Translations under genes and position numbers: made by a program | The notes under the pieces: generated by a model | What the model saw: only the letters and a program-made list of their open reading frames with translations | What the model was told of the DNA's origin: nothing | Database searches by the model: none | Shown: in pieces, positions 9,882 through 18,123 of the stretch | Layout of the letters: every line of letters starts with the position of its first letter | How positions within the stretch are numbered: the stretch's first letter is position 1 | NCBI GenBank assembly: GCA_024233115.1 | Contig: JACKQB010000001.1 | Location: 186,001 to 250,000, forward strand | Reading direction: 5' to 3' | DNA from: Akkermansiaceae bacterium | Lineage (GTDB): Bacteria; Verrucomicrobiota; Verrucomicrobiia; Verrucomicrobiales; Akkermansiaceae | DNA length: 64,000 nucleotides

Positions 9882-11065
9882 GGCGTTAGGCTCTCGGTGA
9901 TGTGCAGACGGGTGTGGCGGGAAATGGCACGGGCACTGTGGACAATGACTTTGGCCTCACCGGCTTGCAGTCCGTCGAGCACCTGGATCATGCCGTTGGC
10001 GGAGCGGCGGCCGGTGCGGATGGGTGCGAAACGCGGTTTGTTTTCATCGGCAATCCAGACACCGGCGCGCCCGTCCTGGAGGTGGATGGCGGCGGCGGGA
10101 ACCACGGGCGTGGCGGGCCCGGCGGGTAGATCGATGTCCACCTCCACCAGCTCCCCAAGCGGCGGCAGGCTCGCCGGTGGTGTTGTAAAAACGACCTTGG
10201 CGAGCAGTTCCTCGGTGACCGCGTCGGCAAGCGGCTCAACGCGCAGCACGCGGCCCGCGAGCGATTCGCCGGGGCGCGAGCGCAGGGTGACGCGGGCGGG
10301 CAGACCGGCGCGCAGGCCGGCGGACTCGAGCTGGTTGACACGCAGCTCGATCCAGAGCGAGCCGGGGTCGATCATTTCCAGAACCGTCTCGCCGCCCACC
10401 GCGGTGCTGCCGGGTTCGATCCGGCGTTCGACCACCAGGCCATCGACCGGCGCAAGCAGGGTGAGTTCCTCCTTCTGGCGGACCACGGCGTTGAGCGCGG
10501 CGCGGGCGGCGGCCAGGTCGCCGCTGGCCGCCCTGACGGCGGAGCGGGCGGTTTCGAGGGACGATTGCGCCGCGAGTTGGTTGCGGACGGCGGACTCGTA
10601 GTCCTCCCGGCTGGTGGCCCGGGTTTTCAGCAACACCGCGTTGCGCCGCGCCTTGCTGGCGGCATAGTCCTGCTGGGCCTCGGCTTCCGCGACCTGTGAG
10701 CGGGCCATGGCAACATGGGACTCAAGGGCCGCAACCTTGCTCTGCTGCGACGCGATCAACTCGCCCAGGTCAACGGGGTCCATCGTGCCGAGTAACTGGC
10801 CTTTTTTAACCGTATCCCCGATGTCAACCCCGAGGGTGGCGAGACGTCCGTTGCGGGTGGGGCCGATCTTAAAACGGTAACGCGCCTCGACGGTGCCAAT
10901 ACCGGAGAGGGCGGGGGAGATCGCCCTGTTTTCAACCCCGGCGACCGTCACGTCCACCGGTGCCAGCGGGCCCGAGCGGAAGGCGGTGAAGATGAAAAGC
11001 GCGGCCAGCGGCAGCAGAATGGCGACGATCAACAGGACGCGGCGGGTGTTGGCTGGAAGTTTCAT
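9878..11065 (-). CDS. Periplasmic membrane-fusion protein of ABC exporter (HlyD/MacA/DevB type)
   Basis: A 395-residue adaptor. An N-terminal anchor helix (about residues 10-27, VLLIVAILLPLAALFIF) is followed by the first half of a biotinyl-lipoyl domain (GTVEARYRFKIGP, VKKGQLLGTMD). A coiled-coil hairpin (about 100-190), the second lipoyl half (LLAPVDGLV) and a beta-barrel then follow. It overlaps both the upstream tetR and the downstream permease by four bases, so all four genes are translationally coupled. It links the inner-membrane transporter to an outer-membrane channel. Confidence 0.9.
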   Translation of the reverse strand: MKLPANTRRVLLIVAILLPLAALFIFTAFRSGPLAPVDVTVAGVENRAISPALSGIGTVEARYRFKIGPTRNGRLATLGVDIGDTVKKGQLLGTMDPVDLGELIASQQSKVAALESHVAMARSQVAEAEAQQDYAASKARRNAVLLKTRATSREDYESAVRNQLAAQSSLETARSAVRAASGDLAAARAALNAVVRQKEELTLLAPVDGLVVERRIEPGSTAVGGETVLEMIDPGSLWIELRVNQLESAGLRAGLPARVTLRSRPGESLAGRVLRVEPLADAVTEELLAKVVFTTPPASLPPLGELVEVDIDLPAGPATPVVPAAAIHLQDGRAGVWIADENKPRFAPIRTGRRSANGMIQVLDGLQAGEAKVIVHSARAISRHTRLHITESLTP

Positions 11066-11685
11066 GACGGGGAGATGATGCTGTGGCGGAAAAGGTCAAA
11101 GGTGCCGGGCGCGGAGCGCTGCAACTGGTCGGGGTCGCCGCTGAGCAGCGTCTGCACGACCAAACCCTGGATGCAGCCGATGAAGAGCGTGGACGCCGCG
11201 TCGGCATCGAGGTCGGACCGGAACTCGCCGGATGCCCGACCCTTTTCAAGCCAGCGGCGGACGCGGGTGGCGTGACGGGCGAGAAACTCGCGTGTGATAC
11301 GCTTGGCCGCGGTGTCGTCCGGACGCTGCAGCTCGGAGAAAAGCAGTCGCGGCACGCCGGGGTGGGCGTGCGCGAAGTCGATGTGGCGGTGAAAGAGCCG
11401 CTCGAGAACCTCAAGCGCCGAGTCCGCCCCAAGCTCGGCTTTTCCGAAACGCGCTTCCAGGGTGCCGGTCACCCATTTCATGACCGCTGCCCAGACGGCG
11501 GCCTTGCTGGGGAAGTGGCGGAACAGGATCGCGTCGCTGAGCCCCATGTGGCGGGCAATGCGCGCGGTGGTCAGGCGTTCCGGGGCATCCGTGGCGGCAA
11601 GCTCGATCACCGCGGAAATGGTGTCGTGCTGGCGTTCCTCGGTCGAGCGGCGGACACGGGTGGCTGTTTTCGGCTTTCTCGGCAT
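11062..11685 (-). CDS. TetR-family repressor of the exporter operon
   Basis: A 207-residue regulator starting MPRKPKTATR. The helix-turn-helix is at about residues 37-61 (LTTARIARHMGLSDAILFRHF), and the C-terminal ligand domain includes a TetR_C-like GCIQGLVVQTLL helix. A longer in-frame start at 11736 is rejected because it would run through the operator. A TAAGTAAG-CA-CTTACTTA palindrome lies five bases upstream of the ATG, so autorepression of the whole operon is likely. Inferred ligand: the exporter substrate or a related compound. Confidence 0.9.
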   Translation of the reverse strand: MPRKPKTATRVRRSTEERQHDTISAVIELAATDAPERLTTARIARHMGLSDAILFRHFPSKAAVWAAVMKWVTGTLEARFGKAELGADSALEVLERLFHRHIDFAHAHPGVPRLLFSELQRPDDTAAKRITREFLARHATRVRRWLEKGRASGEFRSDLDADAASTLFIGCIQGLVVQTLLSGDPDQLQRSAPGTFDLFRHSIISPS

Positions 11686-11690
11686 GGTGG

Positions 11691-11708
11691 TAAGTAAGCA
11701 CTTACTTA
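11691..11708. promoter_or_regulatory. Probable TetR operator
   Basis: TAAGTAAG CA CTTACTTA has perfect 8-bp arms. It lies between the tetR start (11685) and the divergent small gene (11765), the usual place for an autoregulatory TetR site that could control both directions. Confidence 0.75.
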
Positions 11709-11764
11709 TTAGCCTTGCAAGAAGAAATCCCTGCAAAATGAGTTTGCCGTGCTATGTTCTCCGC

Positions 11765-11980
11765 ATGGAAAAAATATGGATCGTCGTGGGCATGGTCGCC
11801 CTCTATTTCGCGCTGCAGTTGTGGATTCTCCCCGCGTTCGGGATATCCACATGAATGTCCGGAAAATGTTCTCCGGGTGAGAACAAGGAAAAGGGCAGGA
11901 CTGATAAGGCCGATGAGGAAAAGGCTGAAAAGGCTGATGAGGAAGCTGCCGATCGAGCGGATGAAAAAAAAGAGCTTTGA
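11765..11980 (+). CDS. Candidate small membrane selenoprotein (in-frame TGA at 11852-11854)
   Basis: Conventional reading gives a 29-residue membrane peptide MEKIWIVVG...FGIST ending at TGA. Reading through that codon gives a 71-residue protein: one membrane helix (residues 3-26), then Ser-Thr-Sec30-Met-Ser-Gly-Lys-Cys35, a U-x4-C redox-like motif, then a charged repetitive tail (ADEEKAEKADEEAADRADEK). The hairpin at 11867-11885 (TGTTCTC / CGGGT / GAGAACA, 7 perfect pairs, 5-base loop with G second) begins 12 bases after the TGA and puts the loop 19 bases away, as in bacterial SECIS elements. Alternatives: an ordinary stop, with ATG (11855) beginning a separate 41-residue ORF. No sel genes are in the window, so this is inference. 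Confidence 0.5.
11867..11885 (+). promoter_or_regulatory. bSECIS-like hairpin after in-frame TGA
   Basis: Seven-base-pair perfect stem TGTTCTC / GAGAACA closing a five-base loop CGGGT. The loop starts 20 bases after the TGA at 11852-11854 and has G at its second position, matching general bacterial SECIS rules. It is located inside the downstream reading frame, as bacterial elements must be. Confidence 0.5.
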
Positions 11981-12098
11981 GCAAGGGGTGACATAGAATC
12001 TCCTTGGCGCGCTTGAGTAGAGAGCTATTCTTTACCTTAGTGAAATGCCCGGTGTCCGGTCATTTCAAGGCTACCCCCTGTAACCATTCCGCCACCTG

Positions 12099-13889
12099 AT
12101 GTCGCACGAGATTATTATTATCTTTGTCTTGCTGCTTGCCATCGTGGTGCTGTTTGCGGCGGAAAGGCTGCCGGTGGATGTCATTACGCTGCTGGCGCTG
12201 TGTGTTCTAACAGGAACACGTATTCTGACTCCGGCCGAGGCGTTTGCCGGTTTCAGCAATGAGGTGATCATCATGCTGGGCGCCATTTTTGTACTCGGGG
12301 GAGCCTTGCAACACACCGGGGTGCTGCACTTCGGGGCGGCACTACTATTGCGTCTAGCAGGCAGCAACGCGCGGCGACTCACCGCCTACCTGATGGCGGC
12401 TTCGGCTTCGGTGTCCGGTTTCATGAACAATACCACGGTGGCAGCCGTTTTTGTCCCCCCGGTTTCCAGCCTCGCGCAGTGCTCCGGTATCAGTGCTTCG
12501 AAGTTACTCATGCCGCTGGCCTTCGCCTCGATCATCGGCGGCACCTGCACCCTGATAGGCACCTCCACCAATATTGCCGTCAGCGGCTACATCGCGCGCG
12601 CGGGGCTCGAGCCCCTGGGGATGTTCGAAATCCTGCCCGTCGGGCTGGTGCTGCTGGTGGCGGGTATCGCTTTTATGGTGACGCTCGGCAATAGAATGCT
12701 TCCGACGCATGCCAATGACGCGGTCAACGATGCCGCCGAACTCCGCAACTACTTCACCGAGGTCAGCGTGTTGCCGAGTTCGCCGCTGGTCGGCGAGCGC
12801 GCCTTCGACTGGGAGCTCTCCCTGGTTGGTTTCAGGTTGGTTCAGATCATACGTGGCGGTGAGTCACTGGCGATCGACCCCCATACGGTGATCCGGGCGG
12901 GCGACGGGTTGATCATCGAGGGCGATGCCGAGCGACTGCGCCAGGTTTCCAAAATCGAGGGTCTGGTGTTCAAATCAAAAGTTGACCCTGAGGAAATCGA
13001 GTCCGACTACCCGGGCGCCGACCTGCTTGTGGTCGAAGCCATCGTGCTGCCGGGTGGTGAGCTGACCGGGGCGACACTCAAGGAGGTGCAGTTCCGCCAA
13101 CGTTACGGGGCGAGTGTGCTGGCGGTCAACCGGGGCGGCCAGCCGATACTTGAAAGTCTCGCCACCGAACGCCTGCGCCAGGCGGACGTGCTGCTGCTGC
13201 ACGGCCCCGCAGAGCGGATCGAGGAGCTGCGGCGGCCCGGTGCCCACCTTCGTCTGCTAGGCGATGATGCCGCCCCCATGTCGCCCGCCACGGACAGCCG
13301 ACGCGGCTGGGCGGTGCTGGCGATTTTTGCGGTGGCGGTCGCCTGCGGTGGCTGTGGCCTGCTGCCGATGTCGGTGGCATTCCTGTGCGGCGCCGTGCTG
13401 GTGATTCTTTCAGGCTGTATTCCTGCCGAAAAGGCACGTGAGTTCATCGACTGGCGTCTGCTGATCCTCGTCGGAGGTATGACTGCGTTCGGGACCGCGA
13501 TGGAGAAGACCGGTGCTGCGGAGCTGCTGGCCTCGTGGGTGACCGGTGCGCTCTCCCCCTACGGGGTCTCCGCGGTGCTGGCGGGTTTTCTACTGCTCAC
13601 CATTGTCTTGACGCAGCCGATGTCAAACGCGGCGGCGGCACTCGTTGTGCTGCCGGTGGCGATGGCGTCGGCCGCCGAGTTGGGGGCGGACCCGCGCACC
13701 TTTGCCATCGGTGTGATGTTGGCCGCATCCATTTCCTTCATTGCCCCCCTTGAGCCGGCGTGTTTGCTGGTCTATGGTGCCGGCAAATACCGTACGCTCG
13801 ACTTCATTAAAATCGGTGGCTTGCTGACCTTGCTGCTGGTGGTGATTGTCCTGCTCATGCTGCCGCTCCTCTGGCCCCTCTACCCATGA
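12099..13889 (+). CDS. SLC13/DASS-type anion permease with two TrkA-C domains
   Basis: A 596-residue inner-membrane carrier. The N-terminal half has about five to six helices with GFMNNTTVAAVFVPP (about residues 106-120) and GTCTLIGTSTNIAVSG, the SNT-like motif of the divalent anion:Na+ symporter family. Two soluble TrkA-C/RCK-C domains occupy about residues 215-380. The C-terminal half carries the repeat LTQPMSNAAAALVVLP. This architecture is shared with SAC1/SLT-like sulfate carriers and uncharacterised anion permeases. It overlaps the following antiporter gene by four bases. The substrate (sulfate, arsenite or dicarboxylate) is not determined. Confidence 0.87.
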   Translation: MSHEIIIIFVLLLAIVVLFAAERLPVDVITLLALCVLTGTRILTPAEAFAGFSNEVIIMLGAIFVLGGALQHTGVLHFGAALLLRLAGSNARRLTAYLMAASASVSGFMNNTTVAAVFVPPVSSLAQCSGISASKLLMPLAFASIIGGTCTLIGTSTNIAVSGYIARAGLEPLGMFEILPVGLVLLVAGIAFMVTLGNRMLPTHANDAVNDAAELRNYFTEVSVLPSSPLVGERAFDWELSLVGFRLVQIIRGGESLAIDPHTVIRAGDGLIIEGDAERLRQVSKIEGLVFKSKVDPEEIESDYPGADLLVVEAIVLPGGELTGATLKEVQFRQRYGASVLAVNRGGQPILESLATERLRQADVLLLHGPAERIEELRRPGAHLRLLGDDAAPMSPATDSRRGWAVLAIFAVAVACGGCGLLPMSVAFLCGAVLVILSGCIPAEKAREFIDWRLLILVGGMTAFGTAMEKTGAAELLASWVTGALSPYGVSAVLAGFLLLTIVLTQPMSNAAAALVVLPVAMASAAELGADPRTFAIGVMLAASISFIAPLEPACLLVYGAGKYRTLDFIKIGGLLTLLLVVIVLLMLPLLWPLYP

Positions 13890-14836
13890 TCACCATCCTG
13901 TTTCTCATCCTCGGTCTCGTTGTGCTCACCGTTGGTGCGGATTTTCTTGTGCGCGGCGCGTCGGCGATTGCGGCCCGGCTCGGCCTGAGCGCCCTGGTCA
14001 TCGGACTGACCGTGGTCGCCTTCGGCACCAGCGCGCCGGAGCTGGCGGTGTCGGTAAAAGCCTCGCTCGCCGGCCAGGGCGGGATTGCGGTCGGCAACAT
14101 TGTCGGCTCTAACATATTCAACGTCGCCGCCATCCTCGGCATCTCCGCACTGATCTGTCCGCTCGCGGTGAACCTCAACATAATCCGCAGGGACATGCCG
14201 ATCATGCTCGCTGCCTCGGTGCTGTTTGTGCTTTTGCTGACCACCGGCGGCGAACTGGCGCGCTGGGAGGGTTTGTTGATGTTTGCGATTCTGTTAGTCT
14301 ATACAAGCTGGTCGATCCGTGTTTCAAAACGGGAGCTCTCCGCCGGGATGGAGATCGTCCTGCCGGACGGCGCGGGCCCGACTCCACCGGGCCGCCCGCT
14401 GGTGTTCAGTGTCGGCCTGGCACTGGTCGGGCTGGTGATGCTGGTGGTCGGTGCGAGGTTGTTCGTCGACAATGCCTCCGCCATTGCGCGTGTGCTCGGA
14501 TGGAGCGAGGCCGCAATCGGGCTGACCATCGTCGCCGCGGGCACCTCGATGCCGGAGCTGGCAACCTCGGTGGTCGCCTCAATACGCCGCCAGACGGACA
14601 TCGCCATCGGCAACGTCGTCGGCTCCAACATTTTCAACCTGCTCTGCATCGGCGGCCTCGCCGCATCGGTGAACCCGCTGGAGACCGGCGGTGTGCGGCT
14701 GGTCGATTTTGGAGCGATGCTGGTCACCTCCGTGATACTGCTGCCGCTGATGCGCAGCGGCTTCCGCATCAGCCGCGCCGAGGGCGCAGTCCTGATCGCC
14801 CTGTTCCTCGCTTACCTCTGGTTGGTCTGGCCGTGA
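13886..14836 (+). CDS. CaCA-family sodium/calcium antiporter (YrbG-like)
   Basis: A 316-residue membrane protein of about ten helices with the two inverted alpha-repeats: AFGTSAPELAVSVKAS with AVGNIVGSNIFNVAAILG, and AAGTSMPELATSVVAS with AIGNVVGSNIFNLLCIGG. These hold the ion-binding acidic residues. It exchanges Na+ or K+ for Ca2+ at the inner membrane. Start and stop overlap (ATGA) with the upstream SLC13 gene indicate a two-gene operon. Confidence 0.93.
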   Translation: MITILFLILGLVVLTVGADFLVRGASAIAARLGLSALVIGLTVVAFGTSAPELAVSVKASLAGQGGIAVGNIVGSNIFNVAAILGISALICPLAVNLNIIRRDMPIMLAASVLFVLLLTTGGELARWEGLLMFAILLVYTSWSIRVSKRELSAGMEIVLPDGAGPTPPGRPLVFSVGLALVGLVMLVVGARLFVDNASAIARVLGWSEAAIGLTIVAAGTSMPELATSVVASIRRQTDIAIGNVVGSNIFNLLCIGGLAASVNPLETGGVRLVDFGAMLVTSVILLPLMRSGFRISRAEGAVLIALFLAYLWLVWP

Positions 14837-14990
14837 ACGAGTCGTTGCCAGCTTGATTGGCGGTTCCACTTCGGGGCCTTTGCGACTGAGGTCGCGAAGC
14901 CCATCGCGCAAGCGGGCTGGTGAGAAAATAAGAAATTTCTAATGTCCCGGGGGCGGGTTTCTAATGGTACGGTGGCATGATTCACTCACC

Positions 14991-15587
14991 ATGAAACAGA
15001 AACTATTCTCCATCACCATCGCCCTCGCTGCCCTCACTGTTACGACAGAGGCGGCAACCACCGTTCAGAATCTCAACCGCACCTATCAGAGTGAGTCCAA
15101 TGCGGCGAACCGATACCGGCAATTTGCCAGCAAGGCCGATGCCGAGAACCTCAGGCAAACTGCGAAACTCTTTCGGGCAGCCGCAGTGTCCGAGGAGATC
15201 CACAGCAAGATCGTCGCGCGGGCCATCGTGAAAATCGGTGGTCGAATCGATACTTTCAAGCTCGATGCAGTCACGCCCGGCACCACTGCGGAGAATCTCC
15301 AAAGTGCGATCAGGGATGAGACAGCGGAAAGCGGCACCGACTACCGTGGCTTTCTAACAATCGCCAAGGCCGACAGGGAGAAGTCCGCTGTCCGTGCATT
15401 CAACTATAGCATGCGTAGCGATAAAGAACTCGCGACGCTTTTTCAACACGCGCTTGACGACATCCGTGGAGAGACGTCCATCACCTGTTACGTGTGTGAG
15501 GATTGTGGTTTGGTAGTGATCAAGCTACCAGAAAAGAAATGTCCCATCTGTCGCGAGGGATTGAAGGAGTTCAAAATCATCAACTAA
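14991..15587 (+). CDS. Exported rubrerythrin-like protein
   Basis: A 198-residue protein. MKQKLFSITIALAALTVTTEA is a signal peptide, so the in-frame ATG at 14964 is rejected. The ferritin-like four-helix bundle shows YQSESNAANRY and EEIHSKIV, then RDETAESGTDYRGF, the glutamate/histidine ligands of a di-iron site. A C-terminal rubredoxin-like module has CYVCEDCG and CPIC, with the four cysteines needed for a FeS4 centre. Rubrerythrins reduce hydrogen peroxide. Export to the periplasm is unusual for this normally cytoplasmic family. It is nine bases upstream of a b-type cytochrome gene that could supply electrons. Confidence 0.85.
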   Translation: MKQKLFSITIALAALTVTTEAATTVQNLNRTYQSESNAANRYRQFASKADAENLRQTAKLFRAAAVSEEIHSKIVARAIVKIGGRIDTFKLDAVTPGTTAENLQSAIRDETAESGTDYRGFLTIAKADREKSAVRAFNYSMRSDKELATLFQHALDDIRGETSITCYVCEDCGLVVIKLPEKKCPICREGLKEFKIIN

Positions 15588-15596
15588 GCCATCGTC

Positions 15597-16310
15597 ATGA
15601 AAAAAAACATACTCGTTTGGGATCTGCCGCTGCGTTTGTTCCACTGGACCTTTGCCGGCTCGCTCACTGTGGCGCTCGCCATCGGATTTCTGGTGGATGA
15701 TGATAGCCCGGTTTTTCAACTGCACACGCTTTTTGGACTGGTTGCGGCGTTCGCGCTGGTGATTCGGGTTCTCCTGGGGGTGGTGGGGTCGCGACACAAC
15801 CGCTTCTCCGCCATGCCGCTGAGACCTGGCGCTGTGGTGACTTATTTTTTGGGGACATTGACCGGCAAGGCGCGGCGCTACATCGGGCACAACCCGGGAT
15901 GTGCGCTGGCTGCCATGGTGATGTTCACCCTTGTTCCCTTACTGATTGTATCCGGCGCGGGGTGGCTGGGTGAAATCGGCGAGGAACTCCACGAGGGGCT
16001 GGCGATCGCCCTGTTGGCAACAATAGCAGCCCACCTTGCGGGTATCATCTGGCACACACTGCGCCATAAGGAGGCCATCGGCATGTCGATGGTCACAGGT
16101 CGCAAGAAAGGTCCGGAGGAGGAAGGGCTGGCAAACGCCCGCCCAGGATGGGCTATCGTTATGCTGGCCGTCGGCATCGCCTGGGTCTGGGCACTTTTTT
16201 CCAGCCACGATCCCAGGGCTGAGACTGTCCGGATTCCCCTCACCGGAATCGTGCTTGATATTGGTGAATACGATGGCGGGGAATATACGGACGACGATGA
16301 TGATGATTGA
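15597..16310 (+). CDS. Cytochrome b561-family membrane protein with acidic tail
   Basis: A 237-residue inner-membrane di-heme cytochrome. Candidate heme ligands are His17 (LFHW), His43 (LHTLFG), the histidine of EELHEG and that of IIWHTLRHKE. Four core helices are followed by an extra helix and a short acidic tail ending in six aspartates (GEYDGGEYTDD...). Such proteins pass electrons from quinol to periplasmic acceptors. Its position between rubrerythrin and a two-component system suggests a peroxide- or metal-responsive unit. The acidic tail may bind a metal cation (inference). Confidence 0.87.
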   Translation: MKKNILVWDLPLRLFHWTFAGSLTVALAIGFLVDDDSPVFQLHTLFGLVAAFALVIRVLLGVVGSRHNRFSAMPLRPGAVVTYFLGTLTGKARRYIGHNPGCALAAMVMFTLVPLLIVSGAGWLGEIGEELHEGLAIALLATIAAHLAGIIWHTLRHKEAIGMSMVTGRKKGPEEEGLANARPGWAIVMLAVGIAWVWALFSSHDPRAETVRIPLTGIVLDIGEYDGGEYTDDDDDD

Positions 16311-16350
16311 AAAACTTCCCACCCAAGCCTCCCTCTGTTATATTCCTACT

Positions 16351-17031
16351 ATGAGGATTCTCGTAGCGGAAGATGATCCCAGGCTGCGTTCCCACTTGGT
16401 CGATGCCCTGCGATCGGCGGGGCACACGACCGATGAGACGGGGGATGGCGGGGAGGCGCTGTGGCTGCTGGGCGAGCACGATTATGGCGCCGCCGTCCTG
16501 GACATCATGATGCCGGGGCGCGACGGGGTCAGCGTCACCCGCGCCGCCCGAGCGCGCGGTTTGCGCACGATCATTCTGCTTGCCACCGCGCGTGGCGAGC
16601 TGAGGGACAAGGTCAGCGGGCTTGACGCTGGAGCCGATGACTATCTGGTGAAGCCATTTTCCACGGAGGAAATGCTTGCCCGCTTGCGTGCGTGTGAGCG
16701 CCGCCGCCGTCCCGAGTTGGGAAACATCCTGCGCGTGGCCGATCTTGAACTGGATCTTAAGTCGCGCACCGCCACGCGCGGCGGAGTTGAAATTGTGCTC
16801 ACAAACCGCGAGTTTGCTCTGTTGGAAACACTGGCCGAGGCATCACCGCGCCCCGTTTCAAAAACCACTCTGATCGAGCGCGTGTGGGACCGGTATTTTG
16901 ATTCGGGCACCAATGTCGTGAATGTTTATGTGAACTACCTGCGGAAAAAAATCGATACCCGCGGTCACAAGCCGCTCATTCACACGGTGCGCGGTGTGGG
17001 GTTTGTATTGAGGGAGGACGACGCGTCGTGA
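16351..17031 (+). CDS. OmpR-family response regulator
   Basis: A 226-residue regulator. The receiver domain (residues 1-115) has the acidic pair Asp8/Asp9, phospho-acceptor Asp51 (VLDIMMPGRDG) and the lysine of DYLVKPF. The winged-helix DNA-binding domain (about 130-223) has the LTNREFALLETL and NVVNVYVNYLRKKID signatures. The start at 16351 is chosen because the family N-terminus MRILVAEDD begins there. It overlaps the kinase gene by four bases and may control the upstream rubrerythrin-cytochrome genes. Confidence 0.93.
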   Translation: MRILVAEDDPRLRSHLVDALRSAGHTTDETGDGGEALWLLGEHDYGAAVLDIMMPGRDGVSVTRAARARGLRTIILLATARGELRDKVSGLDAGADDYLVKPFSTEEMLARLRACERRRRPELGNILRVADLELDLKSRTATRGGVEIVLTNREFALLETLAEASPRPVSKTTLIERVWDRYFDSGTNVVNVYVNYLRKKIDTRGHKPLIHTVRGVGFVLREDDAS

Positions 17032-18053
17032 ATTTCCGCCTCAGAATTGCCGCATGGTTCGGCGTTTCGCTGATGGGGCTCATCGGGCTGATGATTGCCT
17101 CCGCTCACTGGCATCTTGACCAGGAACTGCGTGAGGACCGTCGGGACCGTTCCCACCCGGCTTATCCGGACTGGGTGATCCACGGCAGCTACACCGATGA
17201 GGAGGTCCATGACATTCTCGGCGAGCTGATGAAAACCTGGTTGTGGGTGGGCATACCGGCGGTCGCACTTTCGTTAGGCGTCGGTTTCCTGCTGGCCCGC
17301 CACTCGGTGCGGCCGATCCGGAAAATCAATGACAAGTTGAATGATCTGACAACAGACACCATGCGGGCGGGCATCGTCACTCCGGAGGATGATCCGGTGC
17401 TGACGGACCTGGTGGCGCACATCAATGCATCCCTCGATCGCGCGGGAGCGGCATACGAGGAGATGGCTGGATTTTCCTCGCGGGTTGCGCATGAATTGCG
17501 CACGCCACTGACCCTGCTGCGGATGAAGATTGAGCAGTCCAACAGCGGATTGTCCGGCGGGGTGCAGGAGGAGCTCCAGGACGAGCTCGCGAGGCTCTCC
17601 CGCTTTGTGGAACGCTCTTTGTTGGCGGCTAAGGCAGCGAGCGGCACGCTTGAAGTTACTGCGGAACGAGTTGATGTTACCACGCTTCTCGATGACATAG
17701 GCGAAGGTTACCGGATGTTGGCGGATGAAAGGAAGCTGGAGTTCGTCTGGCACACTGCGCCCGGGTTGGAAGCTTTTACCGATGCTGATCTGTTGCGCCA
17801 GGTAATACACAATCTTCTCGGTAACGCATTACGCTACGCCTGTTCCAAGGTCGAGGTCGCGGCTATGTTGGAAGCAGGTGTTCCCGTGGTGACCATTTCT
17901 AACGATCGCCATCCCAAGCCCCTGTCCCCGGACGGTCTCGGTCTCGGTCTGCGGCTGGTAAGGGGGATATGCAGCAGCACGGGTATGCGTATTGAAACAG
18001 AGACCCAGACGGAGGGGTTCATCGCCGTGCTCCGCGTGGTGGATTTTTCCTAA
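17028..18053 (+). CDS. Sensor histidine kinase
   Basis: A 341-residue membrane kinase. Helices lie at about 10-28 and 71-90, enclosing a short periplasmic sensor of about 42 residues rich in charged residues and histidine (REDRRDRSHPAYPDW). A HAMP domain follows (91-145). The phospho-acceptor is His155 in SSRVAHELRTPLTLL; the N-box is HNLLGNALRYA and a GLGLGLRLV G2 box is present. The usual DxGxG box reads SNDRHPKP, a degenerate form seen in some kinases. It pairs with the response regulator upstream. The small acidic/His-rich sensor suggests a metal or cationic signal (inference). Confidence 0.9.
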   Translation: MNFRLRIAAWFGVSLMGLIGLMIASAHWHLDQELREDRRDRSHPAYPDWVIHGSYTDEEVHDILGELMKTWLWVGIPAVALSLGVGFLLARHSVRPIRKINDKLNDLTTDTMRAGIVTPEDDPVLTDLVAHINASLDRAGAAYEEMAGFSSRVAHELRTPLTLLRMKIEQSNSGLSGGVQEELQDELARLSRFVERSLLAAKAASGTLEVTAERVDVTTLLDDIGEGYRMLADERKLEFVWHTAPGLEAFTDADLLRQVIHNLLGNALRYACSKVEVAAMLEAGVPVVTISNDRHPKPLSPDGLGLGLRLVRGICSSTGMRIETETQTEGFIAVLRVVDFS

Positions 18054-18123
18054 TCCCCAAGGCTGTAAAACAGCCAGCTAAATGAATTTGACTTAGCCCC
18101 TCAGCCGAATAGCCTCTAACCGC

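Noticed and set aside
11855..11980. Separate 41-codon gene starting ATG directly after TGA
   Set aside because: No Shine-Dalgarno for a separate start, same frame as the upstream ORF, and a bSECIS-like hairpin in place. Kept as the main alternative to the selenoprotein reading rather than listed as a gene.
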